This document shows, one piece after another, positions 45,501 to 57,500 of a stretch of DNA of 64,000 nt. Position numbers and translations under genes: made by a program. Position 1 is the stretch's first letter. Every line of letters begins with the position of its first letter. The notes under the pieces are model-generated. The model was not told the DNA's origin. It did not search any database and saw only the letters and a program-made list of their open reading frames with translations. This stretch comes from Paracyclopina nana (taxonomy: Eukaryota; Arthropoda; Copepoda; Cyclopoida; Cyclopettidae): NCBI GenBank assembly GCA_019096065.1, contig JAGUCH010000002.1, positions 12,598,501 through 12,662,500 on the forward strand. Direction: 5' to 3'.

Positions 45501-48500
45501 CCAGGCTTCCCAGCAAGGAGCGAACACTCTGGGTGCTTTCACCGCGATCAGCGTCAATAAGCTGCAGAGCGGGGAGTACAGGCAACCTGTAACTCAACTC
45601 GCAACTGCATCCATAAGAGACGATTTTAATGCCCTGCCAAACTTCCAGCTGGAAGATGAGCCACAGCAGCCACACATCGACTCAGAACAGAATGACGACA
45701 TTGAAGGCGACGACTGGGACAACATAGATCCAATGAAGCAAGAACTTCATCAGGAAGCTAATGAACCCATAGAAGTCACAGCTATGTTGGCCACGGCAGA
45801 TGACGGGCTCCTAAGCTATTGCGTTGTACCAATCATGGTGGCAAACCCTCAAACGGGGGACTACATAAAGGTCAACGCCTTTTGCGACACTGGAGCTCAA
45901 CTGTCCATGGCCACAGATAGGCTCAAAGACAAGCTAAAACTAGCCGGAGTCAAAGAAGGCCAAGTCTTGAAGATGATTGCTACCTCGGTCACAATATCCA
46001 GCTCACTCGTCAAGATCAGGGTGAAAGCAGTGGGGGGAAGTGAGTGGCATGATATACCTGTTCACACAATACAGGAACTGCCCGCGACAATCGTCACTCC
46101 ACCAATAGCCAAGCTAAAACAAAAATTTGATTTTCTGAAAAACGTCGAACTGCCAAAATATGCAAGAACCCCAAGACCTGACATTCTGTTAGGATTGGAC
46201 TGCTTCAACCTGATCATGCCTCAGTCGATAATCCACAAGGAAAGAGGCGAGCCTTACATTTATGATTGCGCATTGGGAAGGGTCATGACTTATTACGATC
46301 CGGACGCTCAGCCACAAAAAGAAAACGTGGTCTGCGTAGCGGCACTGCCCTCGCCAGGCGAGAGGATGAACAAAGAGCCTCCAGGAGTGCCCCTCTGTGA
46401 TCAGTGCGGTCAGATTCCGGGCCAAGCCCTCGACAGCACCCAACTGCCAGGAGCTCCAATTGAATGCATCGAGGCCATGTGGGAGTTCGACAGGCCCCAG
46501 ATAGAAAGTCCTCCAGCTTTGAGCATCAATGATCAAAAAGCGCTTGACATTCTAGTCAGCACGATCACTCAGCTAGAAGACAAGTCATATCAATTGAGTC
46601 CCATGTGGCTGGATGGGGAGCCTGTATTCCTTTGCAACAGAAACAGGGTTTCTAAAGACACAGCCAAGCTGGAGAGGAAACTATTTCTATATGATGAAGA
46701 ATTGTACAACAAGGCCACCCAAGAAATCGTGGACTGGTTGAACCAAGGGTTCGTAAGAATGTTGGATCCAGAGGTGGATAACTTGGATGAAGGGAACTAT
46801 CTCGACTGGCTCTTGGTGGTCAGAGCCGACAAGCCATCGATGCCAGTACGTGTGGTCTTCGATGGAGCCAGAAAGCATTTTGGCAAAAGCTTAAATGACG
46901 CATTGTTACCAGGCCCGAAGCTTCAAAGAAATGTCTTCGAAATCCTTGTGGGAGCCAGAGAAAAGCCCGTAATGATCGTAGCCGACATCAGCAAGATGTT
47001 TCTACGCTTCAAACTCGATCCGGATTCAAGGAAGTACCACAGGTTCGTATGGCAAGGAATCTGCTACGAGCCTTCTTCAGTGGTATTTGGTACAGCCTCT
47101 GCTCCCTGCATTGCTACGTTCGCCATGAAGTATCATATATCTAAATATCAGGACTCGCACCCATTGGCCTTCCACATCTTGGACAAGTTCCTTTATGTAG
47201 ACGATGTGTTCGCCTCCGTGGAGGACGAACAGGAGGCCAGAGAGGCTATCAAGCAAATTCTTGAAGTAGGGGATCAAGGGGCCATGCCCTTCCGTAAGTG
47301 GGGCAGCAATGCGCCAGGCGCATTAGTAGATGTTGACCCTGATCTAATCCTGCCGGGATTCCAACTTCACGCTGAAAATAGTGACGTCACGAAGGCCTTG
47401 GGCCTATACGTTGATTGCTACGCTGATCAGATAGTCTTTCAGCCCACTGATGCGGAATACATGCGCCAAGCGCCCCTCACTATGCGAATGATGGCTCAAT
47501 TTGTGCCTAGGCTGCATGATCCGTTGGGACTCCTAGCCCCATTTGTCCTCATCGGAAAACGACTTATACAAAGAGTGTGGCAAATGAGAATGCTATTCAC
47601 CATCGAGTGGGACACCGCTCTGGACATGTTGGAGCACCCGGAGATGGAGAAGATCCTTGCTGAATGGAATGACTACGTCAAGCAAGTAGAACGTGTCGAG
47701 GTTTTTCGAATGCCCAGGGCTATGAGAGCCAGAGCCGCAGCCAGGCTGGAGCTACACATCTTCACTGATGCGAGCGAGATGGCCAAAGGCGCAGCCGCTT
47801 ATATTCGATCAGTTTATCCAGATGGGTCTATAGAATGCGTATTGATGGCAGCGAGGCTGAACTTGGCATCCTTAAGAGAAGTGAGATCCATGCCAGAAAT
47901 GGAACTAAATGGCTGCGTGCTAGGCACTGAACTTTGTCAAGACCTGATCAAGAGCTTAGACAAGATCGATTCAGTCACTTTATGGACAGATTCACAGTGC
48001 GCTTTAACTTGGATCTGTAAACCCGCTGGCAATTGGAAAGGATATGTCGCCAGGCGAGTGACGGCCATTTTTGAGGGCACTCATGACTTCCAATGGAAGC
48101 ACGTGCCAGGCCGTGTCAATACTGCCGACTATGTGACAAGGGGATTGACCATTGACGAACTGGCAGCCAGTGACACTTGGAAGTATGGTCCCGAGTTTTT
48201 AAGAGGACCAGAGAAGAACTTCCCGAAGTGGGTCCCATTCGTAACTGACGATGAACAAGCGGCCATTGACGGCTACATGAAGCTGCAGAAGGTTCCCGGA
48301 AGGATGATCAAAGCCGGAAAAAAGGCCTTGAAAAAGGTTGTGATGCTATGCACCTTCGAGAAAGCTGGTCAATATGTCGTACCACATCATTTGAAGCCGA
48401 CTCCCAATGCCCTTGAAGCCTGGCATGCAGCCCGGACGGAGCCGTGCATACCTCATCAAATCAGCCTTGAAGACTACTCCTCTTGGAGCAAACTGATAAG

Positions 48501-51500
48501 GGTCATCTGTCTTGCCCGACGAGCTGCCCTGAAAATTGTATCACCCTGGGAAGAAGTGCCGATAGGAACACCACAGGGCGACGAATACAAATGGGTGGAA
48601 AATCAGGTCGCGATTTGGATTCAACAAGAACACTACGCGCACGAGCTCGATCACTTCATGAGCACGGGCGAGTGGCCCAAGGGGTCAAAGTTGGGATCCT
48701 TGGATCCAGTTCTGGGCCCCCAAGGGGAGATCAGGACGAGAGGAAGGCTTGATGCCACATTGGCAGCCTGGGTAGGACGTAGACAACTAATAATACCAGG
48801 AGCCGCCAGGCGGTTAGTCCTGGAAGATATGCATAAGCTGGTTGGACATGGATATGGTCGCAACAGATATCTATGCGAGGCTCAGAAGCTCTATTGGATT
48901 CCTAATGCTAAACCTCTGATCTCTAAGATCCTCAAGGACTGCGCGATGTGCAAAAGATGGACCTTGAGGCCGATCATCCCACACATGGGTCTCTTGCCTC
49001 CACATGCGATACCTATCACAGAATTCCTGCCATTCCGCTACACTAGCATCGACATGTGCGGACCCTTTGCGACCACGTTCAACAGGGACGAATATTCGAT
49101 GTACGTGATCGTCTTCATCTGTCTGCATTCTAAGGCAATTCACTGCGAAGAAGTCTATGACATGAGTTCGCTGTCTCTAATGAGAGCTCTTGAGATGTTC
49201 ATCGCCAGGCGAGGTTGTCCTTACGCTATACGAAGCGACAACGGCTCGAACTTCCTGGGATGCAGAGAAGACTTGAGAGTAAATGAGCGATACGCAGAGC
49301 TGAAAGAAAGCCTCAAAACCGTGGATTGGGACAGGCTGAGACAATTTGGGGGACATATGGGCGTGGTCGAATGGACGCCAATAGCAGGCCAATAGGGGAG
49401 GTGAATGGTCACTTTGTGACTCCGAATCACTTTTTAACCCGTGGGCCCCCAGGGGAAGCCCTCCCAGTCATTAAAAGGGAAGCCCTCAAAACTTTGGAAC
49501 AAAGATATACCCTGCTGGATTCTGCTCTGCAAAGAATGTGGGAGCACTTCGCGGAGGAACTAGTACTCCAGCTGAAAAGAATGCCTAAATGGGTAAACCA
49601 CATAAAAAGTCTTACCAAAGGAGATGTAGTAGCAGTCCTGGACAAGATTCACTCTGAGCGAAGATATTATTGGCCCTTAGGCATCATCGAGAAAGTCAAA
49701 CGGGATACCGATGGAGAAGTGAGGAGAGCTTATGTGAAAATGATTCCTCCTGGGCCACGAGATGCAGCAAAATTGGCAGTTGTCTACGAAAAAGCTGCCA
49801 TGAATCTCATTCCACTTGAAGTATTTCGTGATTCAGATTATTACCTCGAGTATCCAAGGAAAGTGAGAAGCGAGGCTCCAATCACGAAAGAATTGGCAAC
49901 AGACTCAGACTGGGCCAGCCTGGAAAGACTTGAGAAAGAGATTGTCACTGCACGAGTTGAAGACGGAGATTCTTACCGCTTTTGGAAATCCACTAAGGAA
50001 GCTTCCTCCACCGACTCGATTCTCGCAAACGACCCTGCAAATGGGGGACCAGATCCAGGTCCCTTGAGGTCGGAGGCCTCTCCTCATGTCTGACGATCTT
50101 TCTGAGCCAAGCTCACACTCCACATTTGGTGGAGATCTCGAGGGAAAAAGAAGCCAGGCTTCGAATAGGCTCAACACCCTCACATTTTTAGTTCAAACGA
50201 GCCAAGCTCGCACTTTTATTCCAAAGATGATGGCCTCGAAACCGTTGAGGCCGGAATTTAGTGACGTCATTGTTTACACTAGGTGTAATTGTTTTTATTT
50301 GCTAAGACGGAAAATTTTCCGCGAAATGCCGCAACCTCCGCAAACGGTTCACGCAACCTTTCAAGCTAGGCTTGCCGCGAAAACTGAGAGCCGGTTGTCG
50401 TCAGCTAAAACGCACTTCCGCTCAGCGCTCACTCATCATTTCGAGTTCGCCAAGACCACAAAAGGTACTAGTGAAATTTCGTGCGTGAATAAAAATCGAA
50501 TCGAGATGGAATCATCCGGACAACAAGTCAACCCCCCCATGGGAGGAGAGATGACCTCCGAGGTCGTCACGGGCGGAGCCATCGAGGCCGCAAGGCCGCA
50601 ACCTGAGGCCGCGCAGGGAAACGCGGTTCAAGAAGAATCGGCCTCGCCCTCCAATGCGCTCGGTCCTGAAGAGACCGCCGCGCTCACCGACGAGGATGGG
50701 AGCTTACTCCGCGGCCAGGCCGCCTCTAGAGGTATTAATGCTTTAGTTAGGGGCAGTAGTAGCGGCGGGGGCTTAGCCTCCCTGGAGTTAGGCGTGTCGC
50801 AGTCCAGCAATGCTGGGCTGCTGGAAGAAGACAATGGCATGGAGTGGGACGGTGTCGAGATCGACCCCGTGGACCTGGCCTTGCTGGACGAGTCGCTGAA
50901 TCCCAGCGAGCCTCAATGCAACTTTGATTTCGATGCCGCTAGGGAGCAAATATTGCGTACTCGAGCAAGAGAGGAATCCAACGGCACGGGACTATCGCCG
51001 GCCGTGAGAAGAAGGAGGCTGAACCCTGATGAAGAATCCTCACCCAGACCCAGGTCAACCACCCCGTTGACCTCCACCTCGATGGAACGGCCTCACCAGT
51101 CACCAGGACCTGGGCTCAGAGATATATCTCTGTCCCCCATAGGAAGAATGGCTCCAGGCGTTGAAGAACCACCCGCCGTCAGGGTCATCACCTTCGGGGA
51201 CGAATCCGCTGCTGGAGAGGTCGCTCAAGAGGCCTCAGGATCTCAAGTCTCCCCTCAAGTCCAACCGCCTAGGTCACCTGAAGCGTGGCCACGAGAAGGA
51301 GGAAGAGACTCAGAAGAAGAATCTTCTTTGCCTACTCCAGGGCGGCCTAATTTGGTCAAGCACTCTAGAATGGGGGACGATAGGTTGATTAGATCATATG
51401 ACAACTTGGGAATCCTCATTTCAGGCCCTGAAATCGACACCTATCAAGCAAGAAGGAGATGGGTGGAACCTGCCGTCGAGGCCATCAAGGCGGCACATGG

Positions 51501-54500
51501 ATGCGACCGAGGCTTCTTTGAAGACCAAGTTTTAGGGGTCATGGCCGTGCCTACCATAGTCCTGTACTATTGCGACCCGAAGACTTCGTTCTTTGGCCAC
51601 TCCTGGGACTATGGACCACGTGAGAAGGAGGATGGCCGCTCAGCTGCCGAAAGAGCCGCCGCCTGTGCTCTGGCTGAAAAGGCTGACGCAGTAAGGCTGT
51701 CGTGCTTGGTCCAGGGCGTTCCCCCCATCAAAGCCATGGAGCTCTGCCACCCCAAGCTCCACGATATGTACATCTTGTACAAAAATGGCTGCCTCATCTC
51801 CCACCCGAGGAAGAACCCTATCAAGCCAACTCCTCTTCCGCCAATCAAGAGAGAAGAGGCCTTCCAGGCCTGGCAGAGGCGTAAAGAGCTCGCCAGGCGA
51901 ATTCAAGGAGCCAGGCTCCCTGTTGTTGCAGAGGAGGCCAGCGACATGGGACTCGCAGCGGTCTTGACGAGCTACGGCCAGGCCGTGTCTGCAGGGGCGG
52001 ATCTGCCAGAATGGGTGGAGACCTATTGGCGCGGGCTCGCTCAGTTGGGGAGTGACCCCTATTCTGAGGAGCTCCAGTTGGCACCAGAGCTGGAGGAGCC
52101 TAATCCAGGGGCGCCCTTAATTGGCCCTGCCAAGGCCAAGAATCTGCCCTTGGAGGACCCACCGTGTTCCACCGCTCAAGTTAGACTCGAGCACGGGCCA
52201 CACCGCGTCGGGACCTGCGTGACGGATCAATGCCTCACTGCCAAGTCAACCCTGGAGCCTAGTGATTGGCAAATAAGGATGGATGGCCAAGATTGCTACG
52301 ATGTCTACACGTTGGAGCAGGCCACGCAGGATTGTCGGTACGGCCCAGGGCAGTTTCAATTGATTGACAAGCCAGCAGGCCCTGAAGATTTCATCGTATT
52401 GGAAGATGATTCGGATTGGACCGCTGTGCAAGCCAGGCTTGAGCAAGAAGGATTTTTCCGTAAGGCCGAGAAGAAAGGGCTCATGTCCTGCCACGTCCAA
52501 AGTTGGACTGTCGACGCGCTCAGGCGCGATCGCATCATCACCGACAGAAGTCCGCGTGAAGGCTGCTACGCCTCAATGACCTTTGGCGTGGCCGGAGCAC
52601 CAATCCTCGTGATCCAGAGCCGATATGGTGGCAAGGATCGGGAGTACTTGGGGGCCAAAATCCCCAAGCGCATCCTGGAGCTCCTGAAGGACAAAGAGAT
52701 CCGCGTTGGAGGCTTTAATGTCGTGGAGGAACGAAGATTCGGCTACCTAGACATGAAGGTCAGTGCGAAGTGCGATGCCAACAACCTCGCTCTGATGGCG
52801 TTCCCGCAAGATGGTACGTGGGCCTCTGACATCACGACCAACATGACGTACGTCGCAGCCAGGCTGGGCGCTCCCAAGGTGCCTATTGTGCATCAGAAGG
52901 GCAGAGCACCTGCCACGCCCCCTCTCAGGCCAGGCCAGGAGGTGTTCCACTTCCACAAGGACACCGCGGACTTCAGTCTGCCCACTTCCCAGTGGTCGGC
53001 CGAGATGTGGGAGTATTTGCGCCTGCAGCACATCCTCACGGTGACCCTGCCAATCCGGATCGCCGTTGAAGGCCTCACGCGCCAGGGCTACAGCCCTAAG
53101 GCTGACGTGCTCCGACACGCCCATTTTGCCTGCGACAGGATTCGCAACAGGCCAGGCCCTGGCAAATTGCCTCGCGATGACCTCAATCTGAGGCCCTTCA
53201 ATAAGAAGGAGTGGTTTGGAGGCAGCAAGGCTGAGGACGGCGTGGAGGCTGAGTGGATGATGCTCAGGCCTAACGAGAGCAGGGGCATCAACGCCGTGCA
53301 AGGCACGCGTGATTATTGGCGCAGCGGGAAGCTCTACAAGTTGGACTTCCATAACGTGGAGCCTAGCCTAGCTAGTGCCTTTGTGGCCATTGCCCGAGTG
53401 CCACCCCATCGCGCTCATTGGAGCCACTTGGTGGTCGCCTTGTTCAGGCGCAGCCTCGGTGCCACCTGCCCTCATTACTGTGGGAGGTGTGGCAGTCTCG
53501 ATCATTCTCGAGAGGCCTGCGTGGAGCGTCTCAAGTGCTCCTACCCGCCATGCGGACTTGATGGCCACACCATCTTCACCTGCGACAAGGTGCTGTTCAG
53601 GTGTGAGAGGTGCCAAGAGTTGGGCCACGGGATCAAGCACCATCTCTCCCACTCTTCCAAGCCTTGGGTGACCATGATTGAAGAGGCCACCATTGGCTCG
53701 CTCCTCAGCCTCAAAGGATTCAGCCGTCATGAGAGCTTTTATGTCGACCTCGTGTATGGAGCTGATGGCCGCGTCGATCTCCAGGTCTACAATAGCCTGG
53801 AGAGAGAAGAAGACGAAGGGCGCGCCTCCAGGGCCATTCATGTCTTGGAGGACCATGCACTGGTCGTGGCCGGCCCTTGGCCTTAAGGGGCCAATTTTGG
53901 GCCTCGAGGCCTCCAAGAGGGGGACTCTGTTTTGGCCCGTGTGCTGCGCCAGGCGCGCGCTCCTTAGCTCAGCGACGCCACCTCAGCGGCAGCCATTGCA
54001 TTTTTTGTAAGAATTTCAGTGCACCAGAAGAATTGAATAAGAGAACATCATGATTGAGTTTTACTGATTGATTATTGGGATCAAAGTGATCTATTTCATC
54101 TATTTTATGTATTTGAGTATTATGATAGTGTTTTATGTACTGTAATTTGCTAGAGCAATGCTTTGGCCTTTATTTTATGCAATGTGTAGTCTTTATTAGG
54201 TGAGCTTTGCTCACACCATATGTGAATGCTTAGTCATTATTATTAGAAGGATCTTTATTGGTCTCTTTGGTGTTGTCTCACAATACCATTAGTTGTCCTG
54301 CTAGATTTGCAGCCAGGCTGTAGATTCTTCACCTTTGTGGTTGTGGATCCTCCAGAGGAGTACCTGTCTTCCCATTTGGTAGACCAGCCATTGGGATAGC
54401 GATCCTGTCACGTTTGCAGGACCTCAAAGTCTTAGACTTCGGGCTCATCTTCGTCCTCAGAGGATTCGAGTCGGGCAGCCTGAAGGCCTACGACATTATT

Positions 54501-57500
54501 TTGCACGATTTTACTGCACTTACGGATATTTTGGGCTCCATCGTTTTGTCCGGCATATTCCCTCATGTTGCAAAATGTCCGACACCTTTGGTATAGTTGT
54601 GACCGACGCAATTTTGGCGACGGGTGCGTGTTCTGTCCGACACATTTCTAATAGTTGCTAAATAACCTACCCATTTGGGCAACGGATATCGGACGAAATT
54701 AGGTCCGTTCAAATTACAGCCCGGTTCACCTACAACTTATAGCATAAGTTTTTTCTGAACAGAGTTACCTGCAAGTTTTATTGCATAATATTTTAGCTTA
54801 ACCTAAGTTTTAAAGTACAATTTCTAGGAAAAGAATGTCAAAAAGTTGTGTCTTCCAACCTTAAATTTGCAAATATCACCTTAAATTTGCTCAAATATAG
54901 GCCGTAATATTATTTGTGAACCGAACCTTGGTTTTGAAATATTTTTTAATGAAGTCAGCTCAAAATAAAGTTCGCGATCGAAATTATGTCCGCACGAAAA
55001 TGGCATTTAATTTAAAACCGGCTTTTAAAAATCCGAGCGGGTACGGTAGTTGAAAAATGACGGACAAACATTGCTATGGCCGTCTAGATTTTAAAAATGC
55101 TTTCAGTCTGAGATAAGATAGTTGAAATGAAGTAATGGAATACAGAGAAATTTGTTGGATCAAACTAAGAAACTGGAGCATCATATATAAATACATATGT
55201 AAATATGTATATAGCTGTACAAAGCAATTAAAAAACAGTTATAAACTATGATTTATTTCATCATGTTTCCTTGCCATTAGGAAACTTGTGATTCTAAGAC
55301 TCCGTCATTATTTTCGTGCTTAGTAATTTGACATAAAAAACATTATTAGGAATTCAAAAATTAACTTTTAAGAATCAGCACTAGCTAGAGTGTTCCAGTG
55401 GTCATGAAACTTAATTTTCCAACTTTTCACACCATTACAAGGGGTTTGGGCCAAAAAATTGATTTTCGAATCCGAAAGCTTGTATCAGGATTGCTTGTGG
55501 CTTACAGTCCGAAGCTGTTAAAAAACCTTTGAAAAGTCTATACTATCTAAAAAGTGAAAATAATTGGTTGTGCAAATAAGGACTAGCTTAAAGGCTTTCT
55601 CTAGGAGTAAGTGTTATGCAACTTTTCCATTTTTATTGAACAGCTTAGATTTGCAGCTTTCCAAAATGATGCTGCTACCAGGGATACAGAACAGCAAAAA
55701 AGCCTCTCTTGAAAAAAAAACCTTTTAAGTGCTGAACACATAGACTAAACTTTCAAAGGGGATATTTTGACAAATCAAATCTAATGCCACATTTTGTATG
55801 CTTAATTATTAATTGGATACCAATCCAAATGAGACTTGGCTCAATTAACTTTTTTAATTTATCTTATAAGTTTTAGTTTTTTGCGCAAAAACTTGTATGT
55901 TTGTTGTCGACTCTTGCCAAAAAAGTGGTTTAAGGCGTCTAAAATAAACCGTTTTCCAGATTTGACGACATTTCCTTTTATTCAACTATATATGTAGTAT
56001 TTTTCCATTTTTAAAAGAAAGCTATGTCCAAATGGGGATATACTAAAATACGCGACATGCGCGTCAAGCGCGACAAACTACTAAAATGCGCGACATTCGC
56101 AACTTCAAAAATGCACGTGCATGTCGTGCTTTCTAATTTTCTAATATTGATTCTTAGTTATCTTTTTTCGTAAATATTACATTGATAGAGCACCATATGT
56201 TCACCTTAACTTACAGCCGAAATTATGGCATAGTTCTTTCACTGAAAAGAATGGTCTTACAAGCATTTCTTGCCAGAAATTGTGAATTATCTTTCATTTA
56301 AAAGTACACGTGAACTAAGCGGTACATACTAAATACCGCACACAAACGCAACACACTCTACTAAATATCGCACACTACTAAATACCGCACACTACTTTTT
56401 ATGGGAGAAGTCACTAAAGCCTAAAATAGGGGTGGGTTTTAGGATCTATAATAAAGATGGGTTTTAAAGCCTAAGCGTTTTTCTCCTAGGTTTTAAGATC
56501 TAAAGATTTGGATGCTAAAGCCTAACAACTGAATGTTAAGATCTAGTCACCTGGGTTTTTAAGATCTACATTGGAAAGCATCATTTTGTTGTACCTGGGT
56601 GTTTTGATCTAAAGGCGTGGGTTTTAAAGTTTAAAATGTTGGAACATTTTAAAAATGTCAATTATCATAACTTAACTAATAGCATTTCAGCATTTAGCAT
56701 TAATGCTTGCTCAGGTTTTAGTTGGCAACATAGTTTTGAGAATACTTTTTTTTGTTCTGATGCAATAGATCTTAAAACCCACGCTGTAAGATCATAAAAC
56801 CTAGGCCTTCAGATATTAAAACCCTAGCCTTTAGATTTTAAAACCCATGATGAACTTTATTTGATTTTTCCACTTAGATCTTAGTACCCTGATGCCGAAT
56901 CTGTAGGCTTGAAAAAACCAATTTGTTAGATCGTAAAACCCACTTTGATTTTAGATCCTAAAACCCACCTCATTTTAGGCCTTAGTGACGGCACCCCTTT
57001 TAATATTATATTATATCAATGAACTTATGAAAGTGGCTGGAGGAAAACACTAATTATTTTTTAGTGACTAGACAAACAAGTAATCATGAATACCGTATAT
57101 ACTAAATACAGCACAAAAACACAACACAACGCAACGCACACTACTAAATACCGCACACAACAAAAAAATGCAAACCATAGTAAATTCATCAGTTTTGGCG
57201 AAAAAACTCATTTTCATTATTGGAACCAGGCTATAGCTGCTTTTTTTTCGTTTTTTTTTATATTGTTTAAAGAATTATTTCACTTCTTTTTTTCAAACAA
57301 GTATTCACTTTGTGTGTGGTATTTAGTATTCACATACTAAATACCGCACACACCCAAACCATACTTATGCACACAGTTTTGTTTTGTGTTTTTGATTTTT
57401 TATGAAAACTTGCGCATCTCGTTATACTTCAACATAACTATTTAGAAAGCACAAAATTCTTGGTAAGGTCAATTTTGAGCCAAAATGACAATTTTCTAAA

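Larger units (their letters stand above)
40732..54495 (+). mobile_element. Complete BEL/Pao LTR retrotransposon with extra 3' ORF
   Basis: 13,764 bp with identical 568-bp LTRs, primer binding site, a 2675-codon gag-pol, a short integrase end frame, a third ORF of up to 1266 codons and a polypurine tract. Order protease-RT-RNase H-integrase, the Pao-type gag domain (former DUF1759) and YVDD place it in BEL/Pao. Flanks show TTAT on both sides (40728-40731 and 54496-54499), or ATTAT if the LTR's last A is counted as target. Identical LTRs point to a recent insertion. Integrase appears to have lost an internal segment (see below), so the copy may be non-autonomous. Confidence 0.95.

Noticed and set aside
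52747..53352. Long minus-strand frame inside BEL/Pao ORF3
   Set aside because: A codon-composition shadow of ORF3; no recognisable features.
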